Assembly (NCBI RefSeq): GCF_900698965.1
Contig: NZ_LR217725.1
Span: 496,001 to 560,000 of the forward strand
DNA: 64,000 bases
Direction of reading: 5' to 3'
DNA from: Erwinia_E haradaeae_A
GTDB taxonomy: Bacteria > Pseudomonadota > Gammaproteobacteria > Enterobacterales > Enterobacteriaceae
Shown piece after piece: positions 9,842-19,430 of the stretch. The number at the start of each line of letters is the position of its first letter. Position 1 is the first letter of the stretch. The notes beneath the pieces are model-generated. The model did no database searches. It was not told the origin of the DNA and saw only the letters and a list, made by a program, of their open reading frames with translations. The position numbers and the translations under genes are program-made.

Positions 9842-10930
9842 AAAAACCTCTTTGTAATGTTAATTATACTATTATATATAACTATATATGCCCTGAACAT
9901 CACTATAGCGATAGTGTACTATTTATAGATAATGCATGTCTTGAATAATGCGCGACGAAGTCGTGAAAGATTGCATATAGCGAGACTTGATTATTTTTGT
10001 CAACATAATATTTGATATTTGCATTTTTATCGCTTTGAGGTCAATTTAGATTCCAGTGCGTAGATGTTATATGATTATGCTATTATTAGATCAATCAGAT
10101 AAAATTATCTTTATAAACATGAGCACTTGTCCATAATATTACTAGATTATGCTTAATGCTATTAGTCCATTCAAGATCACAGTAACAAGATTTAACATGC
10201 CATTATGACATTCTACAGCAGCAAGGCATAACATAATTGATCCGATCTGCAATCAAGATAAATACTATTTTTTGTGCTAAAAATAACCCCCAGAACGAAA
10301 AGATGAATTAGGTATTTAGAGACAGCACTTAACTCAATAAAAACAAATACTGCTATTATAAAATACTCATCAATATTATTGATGGGTATGTTACGAAAGA
10401 AGAATTAGGTTCTTTAATCTCTGATGCCATTCAAGTATGGATATATGTGATTATAGAGATATACAGACCGATAGTGCTAATGAATTTAGTAAGGACGTTG
10501 TCCTCTCTTAAGTGCGGTTACTTTATAAAGAGGTGCTAGAGTATACTAATGTTAGTAGAGTATGTTAGGGTATATTGCGTTAGAAAAATCTAAGAGCATT
10601 ATGTTGCTGTTAGTTAAATTTTAGAAGATATTTAATATAGAGTATATTGTGTATATCGTTCATTATAAAAGCCATAGGTTTATTTCAAATACAATAAAAG
10701 AAACACTATTAATATTTATGAAATTTTTATAAGTATATATAAGTGATAACGGTAACTGTATCACTTTATAGAGGGATTAGTGATTAAATTTCATTAAATA
10801 CTTTTATGACAGAGCATAGATTTTAAAATCTAAACAAAAATTATTTTTTTATAATACATTTTAAGCATAAAATGGCTTACGGTGCACAGTTAGATATAGA
10901 CCCTTCTGATAGATTATATGATTGAGAATA
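9842..10930. other. Gene-free gap matching the expected epd position
   Basis: 1.09 kb between tktA and pgk, both on the minus strand. Enterics carry epd (erythrose-4-phosphate dehydrogenase, about 1.02 kb) just upstream of pgk, so the size and place match. I could not recognise any residual Epd sequence, so the remnant idea is an inference. Confidence 0.5.
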
Positions 10931-12922
10931 TTACAGCAACTCTTTGGCTATCTTGAGTACATTTTCAATAGTAAAACCAAATAATGAAAATAATTTCACA
11001 GCTTGTCCTGATATACCAAATGTAGTCATAGCAATAATCATACCATGCAGACCAGTATATTTTGACCAATAATCTGCAATTCCTGCTTCAATTGCTATGC
11101 GTGCAGTAATATTTCCAGGTAATACTCGTTCGCGATAATCAGAATCCTGCATGTCGAAGGTGTCAGTCGATGGCATAGACACCACACGTATTTTATATCC
11201 CTCCTCTGTTAGTTGCTTGTGTGCAATTACTGCTAAGTCTACCTCAGAGCCAGTAGCTATAAAAATTATTTGGGGGGCACCTATACAATCTTTTAGTATA
11301 TAACCACCGCGAGAAATATTAGATAACTGTACGGTTGTGCGCGTTTGTTGTTGTAGATTTTGACGTGATAAGATCAAAGCTGTAGGTCCCGTATTACGCT
11401 CTACTGCATATTTCCATGCAATGGCGCATTCTACTTGATCACAAGGACGCCAAGTGCTCAGATTTGGGGTCAAACGTAAGCTCGCTAGTTGTTCAATTGG
11501 TTGGTGTGTTGGGCCGTCTTCACCAACTCCAATAGAGTCGTGAGTATAAATCATGATATGTCGGATTTTCATTAATGCTGCCATGCGCACAGCATTTCGG
11601 GCGTATTCAACAAACATGAGAAATGTAGCAGTATATGGCAAAAATCCACCATGTAAAGAAATTCCGTTCGCAATAGCAATCATACCAAATTCACGAACTC
11701 CAAAATGGATGTAATTACCTGCCATATATTTATTAATAGGTTTTGATCCAGACCACATTGTTAGGTTACTAGGTGTTAGATCGGCAGAGCCGCCAAGATA
11801 TTCTGGTAATAATTTTCCAAAAACTTCAAGAGCTTTTTGAGAAGCTGCACGGCCAGAAATATTGCATGGGTTATTTTGTAAGCGCTCAATGAATTCTTGT
11901 GATTGATAACCCCAATTAGATGGTAACTGATTACCCATGCGTCTTTGAAATTCTTGTGCTAATTCAGGAAAAGCGTTTGAATAAGCTTTGAATTTTTTAT
12001 GCCATATATCTTCTTTTTTTTGACCAGAATCCCGTGCATCCCAACATTCGTAAATATATTGGGGTATTTTAAACGGTTCATAATGCCAATTTAATTGTCT
12101 ACGAGTAAGCGCAATCTCTTGCTCTCCTAGCGGAGATCCATGAGCATAGTGAGTTCCACTTTTATTTGGAGAGCCAAATCCAATAATAGTTTTACACATT
12201 AAAAGAGAAGGTTGATTATCAACTGTTCTAGCTTTTTTGATTGCCTGATGAATCATACTGGAATCGTGTCCGTCTATATTAGAAAGCACGTGCCAACCAT
12301 AAGATTTAAAACGTTGCACTGTATCATCAGTAAACCAACCGGTAATTTCTCCATCAATTGAAATACTGTTTTGGTCATAAATAACTATCAGCTTCCCTAA
12401 TTTTAAAGTTCCTGCTAATGAACACGCTTCATGAGAAATACCTTCCATCATGCAACCATCACCCACAAAGACATAAGTGTAGTGATCTACTATATTATAA
12501 CTAGGACGATTAAATTGTGCTGCTAGTGTATTTTCTGCAATTGCCATACCTATAGCGTTAGCTAAACCCTGACCAAGAGGACCAGTGGTAGTTTCGACGC
12601 CTATGGTATAACCATATTCAGGGTGACCAGGAGTTTTTGAATGTATCTGACGAAAATTAGCTAGTTCACTGATTGGCAAGTTATAGCCGGTAAGATGCAA
12701 TAGACTGTAGAGTAACATAGAAGCATGCCCGTTGGAAAGCACGAAGCGATCACGATTTACCCAGGATGGATTAACGGGGTTATGGTTTAAAAAATCACGC
12801 CATAGAACTTCTGCAATGTCAGCCATACCCATCGGAGCGCCCGGATGGCCAGATTTAGCCTTTTGTACTGCGTCTATACTTAATATACGAATAGCGTTGG
12901 CAATCTCTTTACGAGAATACAT
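10931..12922 (-). CDS. tktA: Transketolase
   Basis: 663 aa, identical in length to E. coli TktA. A thiamine-diphosphate enzyme of the non-oxidative pentose phosphate pathway that moves two-carbon units between sugar phosphates. The N-terminal Pyr/PP domains contain the metal and ThDP motif GDGCMMEGISHEA (about residues 154-166) and the substrate-binding SGHPGAPMGMAD near the start. The middle domain contains GVREFGM with the catalytic Glu. THDSIGVGEDGPTHQP and the C-terminal domain are intact. GGAG lies 7 nt before the ATG. It supplies erythrose-4-phosphate and ribose-5-phosphate. Confidence 0.98.
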   Translation of the reverse strand: MYSRKEIANAIRILSIDAVQKAKSGHPGAPMGMADIAEVLWRDFLNHNPVNPSWVNRDRFVLSNGHASMLLYSLLHLTGYNLPISELANFRQIHSKTPGHPEYGYTIGVETTTGPLGQGLANAIGMAIAENTLAAQFNRPSYNIVDHYTYVFVGDGCMMEGISHEACSLAGTLKLGKLIVIYDQNSISIDGEITGWFTDDTVQRFKSYGWHVLSNIDGHDSSMIHQAIKKARTVDNQPSLLMCKTIIGFGSPNKSGTHYAHGSPLGEQEIALTRRQLNWHYEPFKIPQYIYECWDARDSGQKKEDIWHKKFKAYSNAFPELAQEFQRRMGNQLPSNWGYQSQEFIERLQNNPCNISGRAASQKALEVFGKLLPEYLGGSADLTPSNLTMWSGSKPINKYMAGNYIHFGVREFGMIAIANGISLHGGFLPYTATFLMFVEYARNAVRMAALMKIRHIMIYTHDSIGVGEDGPTHQPIEQLASLRLTPNLSTWRPCDQVECAIAWKYAVERNTGPTALILSRQNLQQQTRTTVQLSNISRGGYILKDCIGAPQIIFIATGSEVDLAVIAHKQLTEEGYKIRVVSMPSTDTFDMQDSDYRERVLPGNITARIAIEAGIADYWSKYTGLHGMIIAMTTFGISGQAVKLFSLFGFTIENVLKIAKELL

Positions 12923-13798
12923 TCTGACTCCAAATTACATTAAATTTTACTCAGCATTACACTGATTGTATCTGGTCATAGACCAAAGTCAGTTAAGTCA
13001 ATTAAGTGAATAAGTATTATCTTTGAATAAAGAAAGATTTAAGATACTAAGAGTATAGTAAATTTATTTAGATTACAATCTATCACTAATCGTAATTAGT
13101 AAATCATTTTAAATAAATTGATCAAGGACGTCCAGTTTATCCGCGATTCATTATCTCATCTGCGCATACACCAGAACTGTACGCATGATAGTTTGATATC
13201 TGAGATTTTAAAAACAGACAGACAGGATATGCCTGAAAGATTAGTTACTACATTGTGCATATATTGTTTTAACATCGTTTGTAATGTATCTCATTAGATC
13301 GCCTCATACTATAGTCTTCTGTGAATATAGATTTAATAACGACACAGAGATTGTAGAGATGCTCATGTATATCATACTAATATAGTAAAGGTTATTCTGC
13401 TTTTTAGTGTGAGACCCTAATGATTACAGCAGGGAAAACTATATACAAGGATTCCCCTTATGTCAGAAGTTTTAGTAAGATATCCGCTAAGATTTTATGT
13501 GTTACGTAGTGATCATATTTTTTTTAAAAAATACTTAAAAATTTGCATATATTTATTTTGCTTATATATGCACAAAACGTGCGCATATCAGAAATACAGA
13601 CACTGTTGGTGCATGACCAAAAAACTCTTACTCATTCATCCATCTTTTATATTATTGGTGATATTATATACAGTATATTGATAATACAGTAACATCACTA
13701 TTATATTGCTATAAGGTGATTATTATTAATGGAACGACATTACTATTTGTGTTTTTAAACGCATTCTCTCTAATTAGCTTAGTATAGAAAGGTTTAGC
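12923..13798. other. Gene-free region between tktA and murB
   Basis: 876 bp between divergent genes. It should hold the promoters for both tktA (minus) and murB (plus), but I cannot place them with confidence. An open frame at 13460-13681 has no family resemblance and is not called. E. coli has an rRNA operon upstream of murB; no rRNA sequence is seen here. Confidence 0.6.
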
Positions 13799-14839
13799 AT
13801 GTCTTCTCAGAGAGTTTCACTAAAGCCTTGGAATACATTCGGTATTGATGTTTATGCTAATAACGTGATTATTGTGCATAGTGTAGAATCTCTTTTTTGT
13901 AATAGTTGGACAAATGGGGTCAGACAAAGTGAACCGGTACTACTTTTAGGTGAAGGGAGTAACGTACTTTTTTTGCAGGATTTTCGTGGAAAGGTTTTGA
14001 TTAACCGCATTAAAGGTATTAGCGTGACCGAAACAACTCACACATGGTTGTTACATGTAGGGGCTGGGGAAAACTGGCATCAATTAGTTGAAACAACATT
14101 ATGTAAAGGTCTTGCGGGACTTGAAAATTTAGCGCTGATTCCAGGTTGTGTAGGTTCAGCGCCAATTCAAAATATCGGTGCTTATGGTGTCGAATTAAGG
14201 CAGGTGTGTGAGTATGTAGATATTATCCTTTTAAATGATGGGTCACACCAACGTCTTAAAGCTACCGAGTGCTGTTTTGGATATCGTGACAGTGTTTTTA
14301 AGCATAGAGATAAAAATCATTACGCTATTATTGCTGTAGGTTTGAGGCTAATTAAACAGTGGCGTCCTGTCTTGAGTCATGGTGCATTAAAAATGCTTAA
14401 CCCGAAAACGGTCACGCCAATACAAGTTTTTCATACCGTATGTGAAACACGCCGCAGTAAGATACCAAATCCAAAATATATTGGTAATGCAGGTAGTTTT
14501 TTTAAAAATCCTTTAGTGAGAGCATCGATAGCTTTTAATTTGTTAGCACTGCATCCAAAAATACCATATCACCTAAACAATAATGGTGATGTAGTACTCT
14601 CAGCTGCTGGATTAATCGATCAGTGCAAACTAAAAGGGTACCGTATTGGTGGTGCGGCTGTACATGATCAGCAGGCCTTGGTTTTTATTAACACTGGCAC
14701 TGCCAGTAGTGAAGATATCGTAAATTTAGCCCGTATAGTTCGTCGACGCGTAGGGGAAAAATTTAACATTTGGCTCGAACCGGAGGTTTGTTTTATCTCT
14801 TCTCAAGGAAAAATAGATGCTTTAGAGGTGGTCAGATGA
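13799..14839 (+). CDS. murB: UDP-N-acetylenolpyruvoylglucosamine reductase
   Basis: 346 aa (E. coli 342). A FAD enzyme that reduces the enolpyruvyl ether to UDP-MurNAc in peptidoglycan synthesis. It starts MSSQRVSLKPWNTFGIDVYA. The FAD-binding LLGEGSNVLF (about residues 49-58) and IPGCVGSAPIQNIGAYG are present. The catalytic Ser lies in GNAGSFFKNP and the terminal Glu in WLEPEV. The stop TGA overlaps the birA ATG (ATGA). AAAGG precedes the ATG. Confidence 0.97.
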   Translation: MSSQRVSLKPWNTFGIDVYANNVIIVHSVESLFCNSWTNGVRQSEPVLLLGEGSNVLFLQDFRGKVLINRIKGISVTETTHTWLLHVGAGENWHQLVETTLCKGLAGLENLALIPGCVGSAPIQNIGAYGVELRQVCEYVDIILLNDGSHQRLKATECCFGYRDSVFKHRDKNHYAIIAVGLRLIKQWRPVLSHGALKMLNPKTVTPIQVFHTVCETRRSKIPNPKYIGNAGSFFKNPLVRASIAFNLLALHPKIPYHLNNNGDVVLSAAGLIDQCKLKGYRIGGAAVHDQQALVFINTGTASSEDIVNLARIVRRRVGEKFNIWLEPEVCFISSQGKIDALEVVR

Positions 14840-15756
14840 AAGATTACACTTTGCCAATTAGGCTGATTCATATTTTATCAGATGGAAAAGTGTATTCAAA
14901 AATTCAACTTTCTTGTTACATGGGTATAACCTGCCTAGAGGTTATAAACCTTATAGAAATGTTAAAAGAGTGGAATATTCATATCTGTGTATTGGATCAC
15001 GAGTATTATAGATTTGCATGTGCGATGCAACTTTTAAATGAACGAAAAATTAATCAAGAGTTACTCGGTGGTCGCTTAGTGGTCATACCAATTCTAAATT
15101 CCACTAATCAATATCTATTGGATGCTGTATCTGGTTTAAAATCAGGCGATGTTTGTGCAGCTGAATACCAGAGAAATGGTCGTGGAAGACACGGGGCTCA
15201 ATGGTTCTCGCCTTTCGGGTCTAATTTATATTTCTCCATGTACTGGCGTTTAGATCAGAGTTTAAAAGCCCCAGCAATAGGTTTAAGTCGGTTAATCAGT
15301 ATCGTTATTGCAAAAGTCCTTCAGCAGAAAGGGGCCTCAGATATTCGGGTAAAATGGCCTAATGATATTTATTTGTATGATCGTAAATTAGCTGGGGTTT
15401 TAGTAGAAATCAAAAAAAACACCGAAAATGCATTAGATGTAGTGATCGGTGCTGGTATTAATATTTCCATGAAAAAATTAGCAAATAGTATTTTCATTAA
15501 GAACAGTTGGATAGATTTGCAGGAAACCGGAATGTCTATAGACAAGAACTCCTTATTAGTAAGTATTATTAATACTATGTATATAGCGTTAAAAAAATTT
15601 GAACGACAGGGGATGACCATGTGGTATCAATCTACTGTGTATATGGATAATTATATTAATGATCTTCTAGCACGCATAATTAGTGATGATAAACCTAATA
15701 GAATGATTAACCAGACTACATCGAATCAGTCAGAAAAAATATTGTTATTTTATTGA
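14836..15756 (+). CDS. birA: Biotin-protein ligase BirA, shortened C-terminus
   Basis: 306 aa from the ATG overlapping the murB stop; E. coli BirA has 321. It makes biotinyl-5'-AMP and attaches biotin to AccB (encoded at 42.4 kb). The central catalytic domain is conserved: STNQYLL, the adenylate loop GRGRHG (GRGRRG in E. coli, so one Arg is now His), KWPNDIYL, and DRKLAGVLVE with the catalytic Lys. The N-terminal winged-helix region is present but diverged, so repressor function is doubtful. After DNYINDLLARIISDD the sequence drifts and ends at about E. coli residue 304, without the conserved GGEIS end of the C-terminal barrel. coaA, which follows in E. coli, is absent. Confidence 0.93.
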   Translation: MKDYTLPIRLIHILSDGKVYSKIQLSCYMGITCLEVINLIEMLKEWNIHICVLDHEYYRFACAMQLLNERKINQELLGGRLVVIPILNSTNQYLLDAVSGLKSGDVCAAEYQRNGRGRHGAQWFSPFGSNLYFSMYWRLDQSLKAPAIGLSRLISIVIAKVLQQKGASDIRVKWPNDIYLYDRKLAGVLVEIKKNTENALDVVIGAGINISMKKLANSIFIKNSWIDLQETGMSIDKNSLLVSIINTMYIALKKFERQGMTMWYQSTVYMDNYINDLLARIISDDKPNRMINQTTSNQSEKILLFY

Positions 15757-16459
15757 AAGCGCGAAATAGCCATTTTCGGATGATTTGGATCGAAATCTAT
15801 TTAGCGCTGTGTTTATAACGGTACTAAGGAGGATACTGGTCATTATCTTCTTCATTATATATCAAGATAAAAAATTTAGTTTTATACAAATAGAGCAGAA
15901 GCCAAACTAATAAAATTTTGAATTTATACTAATTCTGTTTACTGCCATCTAAAGATAGCATTTCTTCGTGTCTTGATTTCTTGACTGATTAAACTGAAAT
16001 AAATATTTTATGCTTTCTAATAGTATTTTATGTTGACTTCTTAAGTACTACCTTTTTATCTAAGTTGATTACTCTGGTGCTAGAGTAATGGCCATAAAAA
16101 TTAACGATATACACCTATCCTCTAAGTATAGAAGTAGGCATATTATAGAATATTAAGTAATTTTGACTGTATGTTATTAAGTTGCATTTCAATGACTCAA
16201 AATGACTATATCAATCCCCTTTAGCATCACATACACATAGATTATTTATCAATGCTCTTTGAATATACCTTGAATATACCTTGAATATACTAAAGCGTAG
16301 TAGCGTGAAATGCGTATCCTTATTGCTTAAGTGTAGCTGTACACGACACTAGTTTGATCCACTTAGTTCGCAAAACATCATTAGCAGTTAAAAATTTTCA
16401 AATAAGCTCTATAGAGCTAGAGGTAAGCAAAGTCAATGACGCAATGCTTTATAGAGTAT
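15757..16459. other. Gene-free region between birA and mreD
   Basis: 703 bp between convergent genes with no supported feature except a threefold 11-bp repeat at 16258-16290. coaA, the next gene in E. coli, is not recognisable. Confidence 0.6.
16258..16290. repeat. 11-bp tandem repeat, three copies
   Basis: CTTGAATATAC is repeated three times head to tail; the first copy begins with T instead of C. This is a slippage-type microsatellite in gene-free DNA. Confidence 0.85.
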
Positions 16460-16948
16460 TTACAGTACAGAAAACCGGTTACAGATTCTTTTCATGAGCA
16501 AATATAACCATGGCCAGACTATACCATTAATAAGACCATTCCAAATATGTTCTGCAAAAAATGCTATGCGAATAAATAACAGTTCTATAAAATAAATTAT
16601 AATATCCGCGACCCAAGAGAATCCTATTACTACAATGACCTGTTGATATAGTTTAATTCTATTAAATTGACAGAAGTTTTGAGCTACTAGATAGGCTACT
16701 ACGCTAAAAGCTAAAGCATGTATTCCCAGGGTTGATCCGTACAGTAGGTCTATGATAAAACCTATTATAAATCCTGTTCCAATATTGACTAGGTATGGAA
16801 GTGATACGATCCAGTAAATCATAATCAATAGCAACCATGATGGTTGAAATAATAGCAACTGTTTAGGCCAGGGAAAAATATACAATAAAATGGCTGCCAA
16901 GAAAGATAGCCAGATTACTAAATACCCAGGACTATGATAGTCTCGCAA
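16460..16948 (-). CDS. mreD: Rod shape-determining membrane protein MreD
   Basis: 162 aa, the E. coli length. An inner-membrane component of the elongasome with about five hydrophobic segments. Recognisable family stretches are VIWLSFLAAILL, LLIMIYWIVSLPYLVNIGTGF and NGIVWPWLYLLM. The start is TTG (LRDYHS, matching E. coli MASYRS), supported by AGGAGAG 7-8 nt upstream. It follows mreC at 185 bp. It is probably transcribed with mreB and mreC. Confidence 0.93.
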   Translation of the reverse strand: MRDYHSPGYLVIWLSFLAAILLYIFPWPKQLLLFQPSWLLLIMIYWIVSLPYLVNIGTGFIIGFIIDLLYGSTLGIHALAFSVVAYLVAQNFCQFNRIKLYQQVIVVIGFSWVADIIIYFIELLFIRIAFFAEHIWNGLINGIVWPWLYLLMKRICNRFSVL

Positions 16949-17133
16949 GATAGATCTCTCCTATATGACTTACAACTACAATATCTATGATTTTGTGCTA
17001 GTTTTCAGATCTAAAGTATTTTCTTTATCTTCGCCTGTGGGGTGCTCTTGTGTCTAATTTGTTTGATTGATTGTGCAGATATTTAGGGTTTACAATATCT
17101 ACAGTTATTATGATAAGTCGCAGTTAACGCTTT

Positions 17134-17970
17134 TCAGCGTACGTCATTACTATTTTTTTTAGAGAGCAATAAAAGATACCGTAAATATTTCAGCTCTGCG
17201 AGTGGGTGTGCAAAGACGATTGTAGCAGAATGATTTTTGTCTTCTACGACAGAAGATACTAAGGCGACAGGATACCCTGCAGGAAAGCGATCATCTATAC
17301 CAGATGTGACCAGTATGTCACCACATCGAATATCGATATGATCTGAAAAATGCTCTATATGAAGATCTTTACCCCAGCCATTTCCAGAGGCAATGGCTAG
17401 AAAGCCATTACGTAATACTTGAACAGGTAAGGCGTGCGATATATCACAGATCAAAAGAACCCGGCTAGTAAGCTTACTAACAGCTATGACCTGTCCAACG
17501 ACACCTTGTGCATTGATTACTGGTTGCCCCTCATGCACATTATTTACACTGCCTTTATCGATGACCATCTGATTACTATAAGGGTCGATACTGGTTGATA
17601 GAACTCGAGTGAGTATCTTATGCTCGTTCGGAATCGGATAAGAGTTTAATAGTTCTCTTAGGCATGTATTTTCTGTCTTCACCTGGTTCAGTATTAAAAG
17701 ATCACTATTTTTTATCATAATTTGATATTGCAAAGCTTGATTCTCTGAGTGCAGTTTTTTTTGAGATTTTAAGAGTACAGAGATCTGATCTAAAATTTGT
17801 CGAGGTTTGTTTACTAAAAAATATAATGGACTGAGCGCAGTATTCATATATATACGAACTTTTGAGAATGATTTAAAACGATGATCAGCTAAAATGATTA
17901 TGATTGCTATAATAATAGCAATCAGGAATTTTAATTTTAGAGATGAATTCCTAGTGAACATTGGCTGCAT
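17134..17970 (-). CDS. mreC: Rod shape-determining protein MreC, C-terminal tail lost
   Basis: 278 aa against 367 in E. coli. One N-terminal membrane helix (about residues 13-28) anchors the protein; a helical/coiled segment follows (about 60-100). The periplasmic beta-domain core is conserved: DKGSVNNVHEGQPVI, AVSKLTSRVLLICDISHALPV and SSVVEDK. It scaffolds PBP2-RodA with MreD and MreB. The homology runs to LRYLLLLS and then stops; the low-complexity Pro/Ala tail of free-living relatives is gone. This kind of trimming is common in reduced genomes and probably leaves function intact. Confidence 0.95.
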   Translation of the reverse strand: MQPMFTRNSSLKLKFLIAIIIAIIIILADHRFKSFSKVRIYMNTALSPLYFLVNKPRQILDQISVLLKSQKKLHSENQALQYQIMIKNSDLLILNQVKTENTCLRELLNSYPIPNEHKILTRVLSTSIDPYSNQMVIDKGSVNNVHEGQPVINAQGVVGQVIAVSKLTSRVLLICDISHALPVQVLRNGFLAIASGNGWGKDLHIEHFSDHIDIRCGDILVTSGIDDRFPAGYPVALVSSVVEDKNHSATIVFAHPLAELKYLRYLLLLSKKNSNDVR

Positions 17971-18386
17971 AAGTTCAGCAAGTCCTTAATAAAAATTATA
18001 TTCGATATTTTATAGTGATCACTAATCAGAAAAAGACATATATTGGTGATTAATATTAATAATCAGTAGGATTGATATAGCCTATAAATTGTATAGGGGT
18101 TGAAATTATTAGCAGAATGAGTAAAAAGTTTTATTAAAATTAGTTTTTATAATGATACGTTCTGTTCTTTTAACGAGGATCATATCCGCAGGAATTGTTC
18201 ATTACAGAGCCAGTAAGATACTCTACATTCCTAGTAAAGCTATAATCTATTGAGAAATAGATAACACTGAGATTGGTGAGATGATTAAAGTCATAACATA
18301 CAGTTATGCATGAATACCATGTCACATATATAACAATTAATTACTGGTGCTCCTATTGTTTATAGTACATGCTAAGAATCAGCATA
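17971..18386. other. Spacer between mreB and mreC
   Basis: 416 bp without a gene; only about 65 bp separate these genes in E. coli. mreB and mreC may therefore be transcribed separately or by long readthrough. I see no clear hairpin terminator or promoter. Confidence 0.6.
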
Positions 18387-19430
18387 TTAGTGTTCGCTAA
18401 ATAGGTCTCCGCCATGAATATCAATCATTTCTAAAGCTTTGCCGCCACCACGTGCCACACAGGTTAGAGGATCTTCTGCAATTACTACTGGAATTCCAGT
18501 CGCCTCCATTAATAAGCGATCCAAATTGCGTAATAGAGCGCCTCCGCCAGTTAGGACCATGCCTCGTTCAGAAATATCAGATGCTAGTTCAGGTGGGCAT
18601 TGTTCTAATGCAACCATAACAGAACTCAAAATACCAGTTAATGGTTCTTGCATGGCCTCTAAAATCTCTTGAGAATTTAAAGTAAAACCACGTGGAACGC
18701 CTTCAGCTAGATTTCGTCCACGTACTTCGATCTCGAGTGTTTCCTCTCCTGGATAGGCAGACCCAATACAATGCTTAATACGTTCGGCAGTAGCTTCACC
18801 AATCAAAGAACCATAATGACGTCTAACATAGTTAATAATCGCTTCATCAAAGCGATCACCGCCAATGCGAACAGAAGAAGAATAGACAACACCATTTAGC
18901 GCGATGACTGCAACTTCAGTGGTTCCTCCACCAATATCGATTACCATTGAGCCAGTTGCTTCAGAAACTGGTAGTCCTGCGCCAATAGCAGACGACATAG
19001 GTTCTTCAATCAAAAATACTTCGCGTGCACCAGCACCTTGAGCAGATTCACGAATTGCACGGCGCTCTACCTGTGTTGCTCCTACTGGAACGCAGACAAG
19101 AACCCTTGGGCTAGGGCGCAAAAAACTGTTACTGTGCACCTGCTTGATAAAATGCTGAAGCATTTTTTCGGTAACAAAAAAATCAGCAATTACCCCATCT
19201 TTCATGGGGCGAATAGCAGCAATGTTACTAGGGGTGCGACCTAGCATCTGCTTCGCGTCATAACCAACTGCTGCTACGCTTTTAGGCGATCCAGCACGAT
19301 TGTGACGGATAGCAACGACAGAAGGTTCATTAAGCACAATCCCTTGTCCTTTTACGTATATTAGGGTGTTAGCAGTACCTAAATCGATAGATAAATCATT
19401 AGAAAACATGCCGCGAAATTTTTTAAACAT
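18387..19430 (-). CDS. mreB: Rod shape-determining actin homologue MreB
   Basis: The ATG at 19430 gives 347 aa, exactly the E. coli length. An in-frame TTG at 19451 adds seven residues but has no homology support. MreB polymerises along the inner membrane and positions lateral wall synthesis. The actin-fold motifs are clear: phosphate-1 SIDLGTANTLIYV, phosphate-2 VIDIGGGTTEVAVI and adenosine LTGGGALLRNLDRLLM. It is one of the best conserved proteins in the window, nearly identical to E. coli by eye. AAGGAT lies upstream at a slightly long spacing. Confidence 0.98.
   Translation of the reverse strand: MFKKFRGMFSNDLSIDLGTANTLIYVKGQGIVLNEPSVVAIRHNRAGSPKSVAAVGYDAKQMLGRTPSNIAAIRPMKDGVIADFFVTEKMLQHFIKQVHSNSFLRPSPRVLVCVPVGATQVERRAIRESAQGAGAREVFLIEEPMSSAIGAGLPVSEATGSMVIDIGGGTTEVAVIALNGVVYSSSVRIGGDRFDEAIINYVRRHYGSLIGEATAERIKHCIGSAYPGEETLEIEVRGRNLAEGVPRGFTLNSQEILEAMQEPLTGILSSVMVALEQCPPELASDISERGMVLTGGGALLRNLDRLLMEATGIPVVIAEDPLTCVARGGGKALEMIDIHGGDLFSEH

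Noticed and set aside
13460..13681. 73-codon open frame upstream of murB
   Set aside because: No ribosome binding site or recognisable domain; hydrophobic and Cys/Tyr-rich run typical of random AT-rich sequence.
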